A DNA stretch of 64,000 nt from JAFGTP01 sp964472715. Its GTDB lineage: Bacteria > Fidelibacterota > UBA2242 > JAFGTP01. A program made the position numbers and the translations under genes. Within the stretch, counting starts at the first letter, position 1. Each line of letters starts with the position of its first letter. The stretch is from assembly GCA_964472715.1 (NCBI GenBank), contig CAYYMT010000001.1:23711-87710 (forward strand), in the 5' to 3' direction. The notes beneath the pieces are model-generated. The model had not been told where the DNA came from. It saw only the letters and a list, made by a program, of their open reading frames with translations, and made no database searches. Below are positions 53,515 through 61,659 of this stretch, piece by piece.

Positions 53515-55365
53515 ATGAATAAAAAAGTTAAAATCAAAAATAGTATAGTTAATAATTTGATCCTGTGGCTGACCATCACAGTTGCAATATTGATGATTCT
53601 CATCAATTTTTTGTATTTGACCATAATGACAAACCGCATCACCACCCAACTGGAAGAAAAAAGCTCCCTGCAGATCAGCAATATCGCCCAGGTTCTGTCC
53701 AGTCCTCTTTGGAATATGGATCTAAAACATATATCAGAAATTGCCAAGGCCTATATGGAATCCGATGACATCGCCGGTATCAAAATTACTGACAATACCA
53801 TTACAAACTTCCAGAAAAAGATTTATGACAAAATCGACCGAACGAAATCCGGTGTCTTTTTATTAAAACAGGATATTCTTCATAACAAACAAAAAATTGG
53901 TGAAGTGCAGATCCAATTTTCCAGAAGTGAAATAAAAAAGACCGAACGGCTGATCAATTTAAGTTTTGGGCTGGCAGGATTGTCGGTAATTTTGATTTTG
54001 TTATTTCTGACCAACATAATTTTAAAAAATCAACTCAAGGAACCCATCAACACTGTTGTTCAGGACTTAAACTCCATTGCCTCGGGTAACTATCAAAACC
54101 GTCTGCGAAACCAATACTATATCGAATTTCAAAAAATCATTGACGCGGCCAATTTTATGGCTGATAAAATTGAAATTCGCGACACCAGAATTAAAAATTC
54201 GCTAAAAGAGATCAATTTCTTTAAAGAATACTTTTTTACCATTATTAATGTTATGCCCTCGGCATTGATAGGCCTTAACAGGGAATTAAAAATCAATCTT
54301 ATGAATCAGAAGGCCAGAAAACTCTTCCATATCCTGAACCCTGATATTGAAGGCGTTGATATTTATGAAATGATCCCGCGAATTCGAACCTTCCACGATA
54401 CCATCAAAGATTCCATTCAAAACAATATCACCAATATCATTAAAAAAAATGAAATACTGGTTAATGGCAAAAAAACCTATGAAAAAATCACTATCTATCC
54501 TTTTTCTACGGCAAAGGAAAATGGTGTCATTCTCCTGTTTGATGATATCACCAATATTGTTCAGATGGAACAAATGATGATACAGTCAGAGAAAATGCTT
54601 TCCGTGGGCGGACTGGCTGCGGGAATGGCCCATGAAATCAACAATCCCATTGCCGGTATGCTGCAAAATGCCAGTGTATTGAAAAACCGGTTACTCAAAA
54701 AAATCCCAAAAAATATCTCGGCGGCAAAAAAACACAATCTGGAGTTTGATCAATTGATAAGTTATATCAAAGAACGGAAAATTGATAAACTCCTGGATTT
54801 GATTGCCGAATCAGGAAGTCATGCTTCCGAAATTATCAAAACCATGCTAAGCTTTGCCAGAAGTTCTAAAAATATTTCGGAAAAATATGATATCCTCAAG
54901 ATCCTGGAAGATACCATTATTCTTATTCAAAATGATTACAGCACTAAGAAAAATTATGACTTCAAAAAAATTGACCTCATCAGAAATTACCCGGAATCTT
55001 TGCCGCAGATTCCCTGTGACAGCGGGCAGATTGAGCAAGTTATTTTCAATTTATTTAAAAATTCCGCTGAGGCAATGGCAGAGGTACCCGGAGAAAACTA
55101 TAAGCCGCGAATTTCCATCACTGTCAGTGCTAATGATAATGAGGTGATTATTAAAATTGCTGATAATGGACCTGGCATTCCGGAAGATATCAAGAATAAA
55201 ATATTTGATCCCTTTTTTACCACAAAGCCGGTGGACAAAGGAACCGGGCTGGGATTATCGGTTTCCTACTTTATTATCACGCAAAACCACAATGGCAGTA
55301 TAAAAGTTGATTCCGGCCCCAGGCAAGGAACCTGTTTCACCATAAAACTACCCATAATGGATTAA
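53515..55365 (+). CDS. Membrane sensor histidine kinase 1
   Basis: 616 aa. Helix 1 at 13-37, an extracytoplasmic sensor of about 110 residues (SSLQISNIAQVLSSPLWNMDLKHISEIAKAY), helix 2 at 148-170, HAMP, one PAS (about 235-345), then the phospho-acceptor His373 in GLAAGMAHEINNP and an HATPase domain with N box FNLFKNSAEAM, DNGPGIP and GTGLGLS. The segment between the His box and SFAR is about 60 residues longer than in ordinary HisKA domains, a trait shared with the three following kinases. GAGGG almost touches the ATG. It is followed after 3 nt by the alcohol dehydrogenase gene. No receiver domain. Confidence 0.92.
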   Translation: MNKKVKIKNSIVNNLILWLTITVAILMILINFLYLTIMTNRITTQLEEKSSLQISNIAQVLSSPLWNMDLKHISEIAKAYMESDDIAGIKITDNTITNFQKKIYDKIDRTKSGVFLLKQDILHNKQKIGEVQIQFSRSEIKKTERLINLSFGLAGLSVILILLFLTNIILKNQLKEPINTVVQDLNSIASGNYQNRLRNQYYIEFQKIIDAANFMADKIEIRDTRIKNSLKEINFFKEYFFTIINVMPSALIGLNRELKINLMNQKARKLFHILNPDIEGVDIYEMIPRIRTFHDTIKDSIQNNITNIIKKNEILVNGKKTYEKITIYPFSTAKENGVILLFDDITNIVQMEQMMIQSEKMLSVGGLAAGMAHEINNPIAGMLQNASVLKNRLLKKIPKNISAAKKHNLEFDQLISYIKERKIDKLLDLIAESGSHASEIIKTMLSFARSSKNISEKYDILKILEDTIILIQNDYSTKKNYDFKKIDLIRNYPESLPQIPCDSGQIEQVIFNLFKNSAEAMAEVPGENYKPRISITVSANDNEVIIKIADNGPGIPEDIKNKIFDPFFTTKPVDKGTGLGLSVSYFIITQNHNGSIKVDSGPRQGTCFTIKLPIMD

Positions 55366-55368
55366 ATC

Positions 55369-56535
55369 ATGAAGAATTTTAACAAACTGCAACTGAGAAA
55401 ATTTCTGATGCCGGAGCTTGTTTTTGGGAATGGCGCCAGTAAGCTGGCCGGCACCTATTGTAAAAACTTCAATGTATCCAGGGCGCTGATAGTCACAGAC
55501 AAAAACCTGGTAGCACGAGGACTATTGAGATCATTAATCAGCAGTTTGACGGCAGCAAATACAGAGTATGTGATTTTTGATGAAGTGACCCCTAATCCGC
55601 GCGCTTCAGAAGTAATGAAAGGTGCGCAGACCTTTAATTCCGAAAAATGTGAAGCTATTATTGCTTTTGGGGGCGGCAGTCCCATGGATACTGCCAAAGG
55701 TATCGGCATTGTAGCTCTAAACGGTGGCCATATCATGGATTATGAAGGCATTAACAAAATAGTCTCACCGCTGCCTCCATTGATATTTATTCCCACAACA
55801 GCCGGAACCGCCTCTGATGTTTCCCAGTTTTCCATTATTATCAATCTGCAAAATCGTCGAAAAACAGCCATTATCAGTAAAATAATCATTCCTGACATAT
55901 CATTGGTTGATCCGGAGCTGACCCTTTCGATGGATAACTACCTGACCGCCTGTACCGGAATAGACGCTTTGACCCATGCCATGGAGGCCTATGTTTCCAT
56001 TACCCATTCACCACTGTCTGACCTCCACGCGTTAAAAGCCATTGATCTCCTGAACCGGTATTTGCCAAAAATTCTGTCTCAACCGAAGAACGCCCTTATC
56101 CGGGGGAAAATCATGTTTGCCAGTACAGAAGCGGGACTGGCCTTTTCCAATGCCATGCTGGGGGCTGTTCATGCCATGTCCCATAGTTTGGGAGGTCATC
56201 TTGATCTGCCTCACGGGGAATGTAACTCGCTGCTACTGGAGCATGTCGTCAAATTTAATTTCCGGGAAACGCCTGACCGGTACGGCAAAATTGCCCGGGC
56301 AATGAATATCTCCACTAAAAATCTGACCCAAAAAGAGACCGGCACAAAAATATTTGATCAAATCCGCAAATTAAAACAACAATTAGGAGTCACAAATACC
56401 CTAAAAGATCTCGGCGTTCGTATGGCCGATATTCCGGTTCTCTCAAAAAAAGCAGTGAAAGATGCCTGCCTATTAACCAATCCCCGAAAAGCAAACCAAC
56501 GGGACATCGAGGTCATCTATGAAGAAGCCTTCTGA
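55369..56535 (+). CDS. Iron-containing alcohol dehydrogenase, ErcA-like context
   Basis: 388 aa, type III ADH. NAD site FGGGSPMDTAKG (100-111); metal ligands Asp199, His203, His268 and His282 occur with the spacing seen in FucO; signatures TAGTASD and AVHAMSHSLGGHLDLPHGECNSLLL. Chemically it should interconvert alcohols and aldehydes with NAD. Its gene is wedged between two kinase genes, 3 nt after the first and overlapping the second by 17 nt. In Pseudomonas aeruginosa the ADH ErcA, encoded beside sensor kinases ErcS and ErcS', acts in signalling for ethanol oxidation; the layout here suggests the same kind of role, by inference. Confidence 0.9.
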   Translation: MKNFNKLQLRKFLMPELVFGNGASKLAGTYCKNFNVSRALIVTDKNLVARGLLRSLISSLTAANTEYVIFDEVTPNPRASEVMKGAQTFNSEKCEAIIAFGGGSPMDTAKGIGIVALNGGHIMDYEGINKIVSPLPPLIFIPTTAGTASDVSQFSIIINLQNRRKTAIISKIIIPDISLVDPELTLSMDNYLTACTGIDALTHAMEAYVSITHSPLSDLHALKAIDLLNRYLPKILSQPKNALIRGKIMFASTEAGLAFSNAMLGAVHAMSHSLGGHLDLPHGECNSLLLEHVVKFNFRETPDRYGKIARAMNISTKNLTQKETGTKIFDQIRKLKQQLGVTNTLKDLGVRMADIPVLSKKAVKDACLLTNPRKANQRDIEVIYEEAF

Positions 56536-58564
56536 TAAAAACCAGAAACTGCTTATTGACCTGCTGGGTTTTTCCGAAAATAATTCCATTCAGAAAAGTT
56601 ATTATCCTCAGCTGCAATCCAAACTCAAAGAACTAAAAAAGGAGAAAGAAAAATACTTTAGTTTATTTGATAATACTTCCGATGCCATTTTTATCTGCGA
56701 TGCTAATTTATGCATCAAAGAAGTCAACCTTGAAGTGATTAATCGGTTTGGTTTTTCCGGAGAAGAATTAACCGGCAAAAGTTTCCTTGACCTGATCCAT
56801 AAAAAAGATCATTCCAAAATAAATCAAATACGTGACAATCGGCAAACCTCCAAAGTAACTAATTTGGAGGTCGAACATATCCGCCTTGCAAACAGTCCGA
56901 TATATTCCAATATTAACGCCCAAAAAATTGACCTGTACGAGAAACCCTCTGTAATTCTGGTATGCCGGGATATTACAAAATCCAAGCTGGAGCAGCAAAG
57001 ACTAAAAAAACTCCACAAATTTTATCAAAAAGTAATTGAAAACTCGAAAAGCATTTTATACAGGTATCATTTTGATTCGGATTGTTATGAATTCATCAGC
57101 TCCGGATTTGCGCACTTGTTTGGTATGGAACCCCATGAAATAACCACACGTGACTCGATAAAAGAACGAATCGTGGAGGTGCGTGACTTTAAAACCTGTG
57201 AAATTATCGATTTACACGAATGGGATAAAAAAATTGCAAGCGGTCAGGTGGACTCTTTTAAGGCCGAATGGAAAATTAAAACGCCCTCCGGTGAAATCCG
57301 CTATTTATTTGACAGTTCATTGCCTTTGTACAAAAAGCCGGGTAATAAAGTTATTGGGTCTCAGGGAATACTCATGGACATTACGGACCGGAAAACCAGT
57401 GAAATCAAACTGGAACAGACACAAAAGTTCATCAATACCATTATTAATTCACTTCCTTCTGTCATTATCAGTATCGACGCAGAACTGAATATAACACACA
57501 GAAACAGTGAATCCTCAAAATTGCTGACCGGTAAGGAAATTCTTCCTGATCAGGTAAAACTTTTCACACTATTCCCATTTCTTAAACAATTATCCAAAGA
57601 GATCACAAACTGCATTACAACTCATATCCCGGTTGTTCAAAAACGCTTAAAATTAAAAATTGACCGTCAGGACCATTTATACGAGATAGCAATCTCGCCA
57701 TTACTCACCGATAATTTAAAAGGTGCTGTCATTCGAATGGACGATATTACGAACAAAATCAAACTGGAGCAAATGATGCTTCAATCGGAAAAAATGCTTT
57801 CCATTGGCGGGCTGGCTGCCGGTATGGCCCATGAAATCAACAATCCCATCGCCGGTATTATTCAAAACACCCAGGTGCTGCAACTCCGATTGAATGCCAA
57901 CAGCCCCAAAGGTCAGCAGTTATCCGAAACGATCGGTATTGACAGGTGGAAAATTGAGAATTATCTCAGCCAACTGGAAGTGTTCAAAATACTTTCCATG
58001 ATTTCAGAATCGGGAAAACGGGCCGCAAAAATAGTTCGTAATATGCTCAGCTTTGCCCGCAAAGATGAATCGGAGAAAGGCGACCACAATATTATAGAAA
58101 TGATCGAAGAAACACTGCACATAATCGCCACCGACTACAATATGAAAAAGAAATATGATTTTAAAAAAATAAAAATTATCCGTGACTATATTATAAAAAA
58201 TAAAACGATTTATTGTAACCGCGGACAGATTCAACAGGTTCTGCTAAATCTTTTTAAAAATGGCGCGGAAGCCATGCAGCAGACCGCTGAGTTGCGACAT
58301 CCGGAATTCAAGATAGGATTAATGGAAGACCCGGAGTTTTTGAATATCACCATCAATGATAATGGCCCCGGAATTCCCGGTTCAATTATAAAAAATATCT
58401 TTGACCCCTTCTTCACAACTAAGGAGCCGGGTATGGGCACCGGCCTGGGACTTTCTGTTTCCTATTATATCATCACTAAGAACCACAAAGGCACAATGTC
58501 CATCGAAAAATCCAATAATTCAGGCACCCGGTTTAAAATACAACTGCCTGTTAAACCAAAATAA
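56519..58564 (+). CDS. Soluble PAS sensor histidine kinase 2
   Basis: 681 aa without membrane helices, hence cytoplasmic. Three PAS domains (about 45-155, 165-295, 300-415), His438 in GLAAGMAHEINNP, then the extended linker and HATPase (LNLFKNGAEAMQQ, DNGPGIPG, GTGLGLSVSYYI). PAS2 includes a PAC-like EWKIKTPSGEIRYLFDSSLP. The ATG lies within the ADH gene, 6 nt after GAGG, so the two are translationally coupled. A soluble kinase next to an ADH matches the ErcS idea. Confidence 0.92.
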   Translation: MKKPSDKNQKLLIDLLGFSENNSIQKSYYPQLQSKLKELKKEKEKYFSLFDNTSDAIFICDANLCIKEVNLEVINRFGFSGEELTGKSFLDLIHKKDHSKINQIRDNRQTSKVTNLEVEHIRLANSPIYSNINAQKIDLYEKPSVILVCRDITKSKLEQQRLKKLHKFYQKVIENSKSILYRYHFDSDCYEFISSGFAHLFGMEPHEITTRDSIKERIVEVRDFKTCEIIDLHEWDKKIASGQVDSFKAEWKIKTPSGEIRYLFDSSLPLYKKPGNKVIGSQGILMDITDRKTSEIKLEQTQKFINTIINSLPSVIISIDAELNITHRNSESSKLLTGKEILPDQVKLFTLFPFLKQLSKEITNCITTHIPVVQKRLKLKIDRQDHLYEIAISPLLTDNLKGAVIRMDDITNKIKLEQMMLQSEKMLSIGGLAAGMAHEINNPIAGIIQNTQVLQLRLNANSPKGQQLSETIGIDRWKIENYLSQLEVFKILSMISESGKRAAKIVRNMLSFARKDESEKGDHNIIEMIEETLHIIATDYNMKKKYDFKKIKIIRDYIIKNKTIYCNRGQIQQVLLNLFKNGAEAMQQTAELRHPEFKIGLMEDPEFLNITINDNGPGIPGSIIKNIFDPFFTTKEPGMGTGLGLSVSYYIITKNHKGTMSIEKSNNSGTRFKIQLPVKPK

Positions 58565-58571
58565 AATACTC

Positions 58572-61490
58572 ATGAAAAAAATAAAAATTCAAAATATCGC
58601 AAAAACAACAAAAAATAAATTATTCATTATTTATTCCATCATTTTCACTGTTGCAATCGGCATAATAATTCTGATCTATTTTGCACAATCGAATAAGTTG
58701 AAAAGACAGATATTGGAAAAGGTTAAACTCGCGGCGGTAAGCATCGACATAGACAAACTTAATTATTTATCCACCATAGCCATAGACATTAACAACCCCA
58801 CTTATAAAGAAATAAAAAAACAACTCATTAAATTAAAAAAAGAAATACCAAACTGTGAATACCTCTATATACTGCACAAAACAGACAATCAATTTTACTT
58901 TTTGATCAATGCGGTTCCACTGGCCATTGAAACCAGCCGGCCGGATATTGTCGGCGAGCCTTATCATAATAGTCATCCTGAATATGATCGCGCTCTGGAG
59001 AACAAAATTCCTAAAACCTTTGGCCCCATCAGTGATGAGTACGGCAAAACCATTGTATCCATTGTCCCAATCCACCAGGAGGATAGCCGGTATCTCTTTG
59101 CTGCCGATATAACCGCCAATAACTGGTACCGCCGACTATTTATCATTTTGATACACCCGGTAATTGGTATCATTTTGATAAGTTTCGCCCTGATTATCTA
59201 TTTGTCCATGAAAATAAAATTCATCGGCATCGTTGACAAAAAAAATGAAGAATTGATCAAATCCGAAAAAATGCTTTATTCCACTTTTCAATCGGTAGGC
59301 GACGGACTGATCACTACCGATATAAACGGAAAGGTCAATTATATCAATGATGCGGGTATTAAATTATTGAAACCCGCCGGAGCGATTATCGGCCGGCCCC
59401 TGCCGGAAGTTTTCAATTTTTCAGAAGAGAATGCAATTATATCCCATTTAACGACTAAAGAACGAACTGTGATTAATGATGTTAAATATTCAAAAAATGG
59501 ACATCCACACATTTTCAGTTTTTCATCGGCTGTTATCAAGCATGAAAACTCAGTCACCGGGCATGTTATCACTTTCAAAGATACCTCGGAATCCTATCAA
59601 TTAAAACAGGACCTGATTCGCAGTGAAAAACAAATTAAATCCATTATTCAAAATTCACCGCTGTTTCTGGCCACCTTTGAATCCGACGGACATATTACGT
59701 TTCTGAATGGCAATATCTTACAAAAAATGGGGATTGAAAAAGACCTGTTTCTGGGTAAATCGATCTTTGACTTGTTTGATAAAGATGATAAAACCATTAA
59801 ACAATTCAAACTGGCATTAAAGGGTGACGAAAATTCCTTTACCACCCAATATAAAGACCTTTATCTGAAAATAAATTTTTCACCATTTATCCATTCGGAT
59901 AATCATTTTTCCTCGGTATTGTGTGTGGGCTATGATATCACGGAAAATATCGAAACGGAAAAATCCCTGCGGGAAAGCGAAGAAACTTTCCGCGCGCTGA
60001 CGGAAAATTCACCGGACATTATTATGCGGTTCAATCCTTCACTGGAACATCTTTATACAAATCAGGCGGTGGAGAGATATACCGGAATTCCCCGGCACAA
60101 ATTTTTTGGCAATAAACATTCAGATTTGGATTTTCCTGAAGATATCAGCCGGAAATGGGAGCAAAAATTACATGAAGTATTTGATTCGGGTAAAATCGGC
60201 CGTATGGAATTTTACCTCAATAATACCTGGTTTGACTGGATCATTATTCCGGAATTTGATGACAATGGCAATGTAAAGGCCGTCATTACCTCAGCCCGTG
60301 ATATAACCAGTATCAAACGGTCTGCCAAAGAACTGGAGTTCCTGCAGAGTTATCTATCGGATATTATTGATTCCATGCCTTCAATATTGATCGGTATCAA
60401 TGTCGATGGTGAGATAAATCTGTGGAACAAAGCAATAGAAAAACTGACGGGGAAAAAATCTGATGACGTTTTAAACAAACATGCCGATGATGTGGTCCGC
60501 GAGTTTCATTTAGACCTTGACCTGATTCGCCGCAGCATTGAAGAGCACCGGGAGAAATGGATCCAAAAGGAAGAAATCATAATTAATGGTCAAATTTATT
60601 TTATGAAAATCATCATCTATCCCCTATCACTTGATGACTCAAAAAGCGCGATTATAAGAATGGATGATATCACTGATCAAATTCGAATGGAAGAGATGCT
60701 GATCCAGTCGGAGAAAATGCTTTCATTGGGTGGATTGGCTGCGGGAATGGCCCATGAAATCAATAATCCAATCGCCGGTATGGTCCAAAATTGTGATGTG
60801 CTGATCAACCGTTTGATTAAAAAACTGCCCAAAAACGATTCCATTGCCCGGCAGTATGATCTTAACTTTAATGATATGCTGAAATATATGGAAAAACGAA
60901 ATGTTATCAGAACGCTGCAGATGATCAAACAGTCAGGCCGGAAAGCCGCTGATATTGTAAAAAATATGCTGGATTTTGCCAGAAAAGACAGCGGGACAAA
61001 GGCCGGCTACCTGCTCTCCGGTATACTTGAAGAATCCATTAAACTGATTGTCAACGACTTTAGCCTGAAAGACAAATATGATTTCAAAAAAATACAAATT
61101 GAAAGAGATTATCCGGAAGAGGAATGCAGGGTATTTTGCGACAAAGGCCAAATACAGCAGGTGCTGCTAAACATTTTAAAAAACGGCGCGGAAGCCATGG
61201 CCGAAACAAAGCGTCAATATCCCCGTTTCAATATAAAAATCATTAACACTGATGCTGCAATTATAATGAAAATTGCCAATAACGGACCTAAAATACCGGA
61301 TGATAAAAAGAAATATATTTTTGATCCCTTTTACACGACCAAATCGCCGGACAAAGGTACCGGATTGGGATTATCGATTTCTTATTTTATTATTGTTCAA
61401 AACCATGGCGGTGAAATATTTATCGAAGACGATGCTAAAGAAGGAACAGAATTTGTAATTAAATTGCCAATTAATAAGGATTTGAAATGA
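58572..61490 (+). CDS. Membrane sensor histidine kinase 3 with four PAS domains
   Basis: 972 aa from the chosen ATG. Helix 1 at 17-38; an extracytoplasmic domain of about 150 residues with SIDIDKLNYLSTIAIDINNPTYKEIKKQL and FGPISDEYGKTIVSIVPI; helix 2 at 187-212; PAS domains near 235-345, 350-460, 465-580 and 590-700; His728 in GLAAGMAHEINNP; HATPase with NILKNGAEAM and GTGLGLSISYFI. One unusual point: the usual DNGPG is NNGPK here (IANNGPKIPDD), so the G1 box is altered, though the rest is intact. The open frame extends back to 58401 inside kinase 2, but that extension is not protein-like. Confidence 0.92.
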   Translation: MKKIKIQNIAKTTKNKLFIIYSIIFTVAIGIIILIYFAQSNKLKRQILEKVKLAAVSIDIDKLNYLSTIAIDINNPTYKEIKKQLIKLKKEIPNCEYLYILHKTDNQFYFLINAVPLAIETSRPDIVGEPYHNSHPEYDRALENKIPKTFGPISDEYGKTIVSIVPIHQEDSRYLFAADITANNWYRRLFIILIHPVIGIILISFALIIYLSMKIKFIGIVDKKNEELIKSEKMLYSTFQSVGDGLITTDINGKVNYINDAGIKLLKPAGAIIGRPLPEVFNFSEENAIISHLTTKERTVINDVKYSKNGHPHIFSFSSAVIKHENSVTGHVITFKDTSESYQLKQDLIRSEKQIKSIIQNSPLFLATFESDGHITFLNGNILQKMGIEKDLFLGKSIFDLFDKDDKTIKQFKLALKGDENSFTTQYKDLYLKINFSPFIHSDNHFSSVLCVGYDITENIETEKSLRESEETFRALTENSPDIIMRFNPSLEHLYTNQAVERYTGIPRHKFFGNKHSDLDFPEDISRKWEQKLHEVFDSGKIGRMEFYLNNTWFDWIIIPEFDDNGNVKAVITSARDITSIKRSAKELEFLQSYLSDIIDSMPSILIGINVDGEINLWNKAIEKLTGKKSDDVLNKHADDVVREFHLDLDLIRRSIEEHREKWIQKEEIIINGQIYFMKIIIYPLSLDDSKSAIIRMDDITDQIRMEEMLIQSEKMLSLGGLAAGMAHEINNPIAGMVQNCDVLINRLIKKLPKNDSIARQYDLNFNDMLKYMEKRNVIRTLQMIKQSGRKAADIVKNMLDFARKDSGTKAGYLLSGILEESIKLIVNDFSLKDKYDFKKIQIERDYPEEECRVFCDKGQIQQVLLNILKNGAEAMAETKRQYPRFNIKIINTDAAIIMKIANNGPKIPDDKKKYIFDPFYTTKSPDKGTGLGLSISYFIIVQNHGGEIFIEDDAKEGTEFVIKLPINKDLK

Positions 61491-61596
61491 TACTACCGGA
61501 AAATATTCCGACCCGCTTTTTATATATCCGGTCTTTTTCTACGCCTGGCAGAATATTAACTATTCACGCGCAAAAACCAATGATAGGTTTGCCAAG

Positions 61597-61626
61597 AGGT
61601 GTATCAGGCTCACACCTGATTTTTTG
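61597..61626 (+). terminator. Two overlapping hairpins before kinase 4, terminator or attenuator
   Basis: ATCAGG (61603-61608) pairs with CCTGAT (61615-61620) followed by TTTTTT-rich sequence, a terminator form. AGGTGT (61597-61602) can pair with ACACCT (61612-61617), excluding the first hairpin. The alternative pairing is the shape of an attenuator. It separates kinases 3 and 4. Confidence 0.5.
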
Positions 61627-61659
61627 CTGTAATTCTTACGGAGGAGAACGTCCATATCT

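Noticed and set aside
58401..58571. 57-residue N-terminal extension of kinase 3 inside kinase 2
   Set aside because: It is an out-of-frame reading of the kinase 2 ATPase domain; ATG 58572 directly precedes the first membrane helix.
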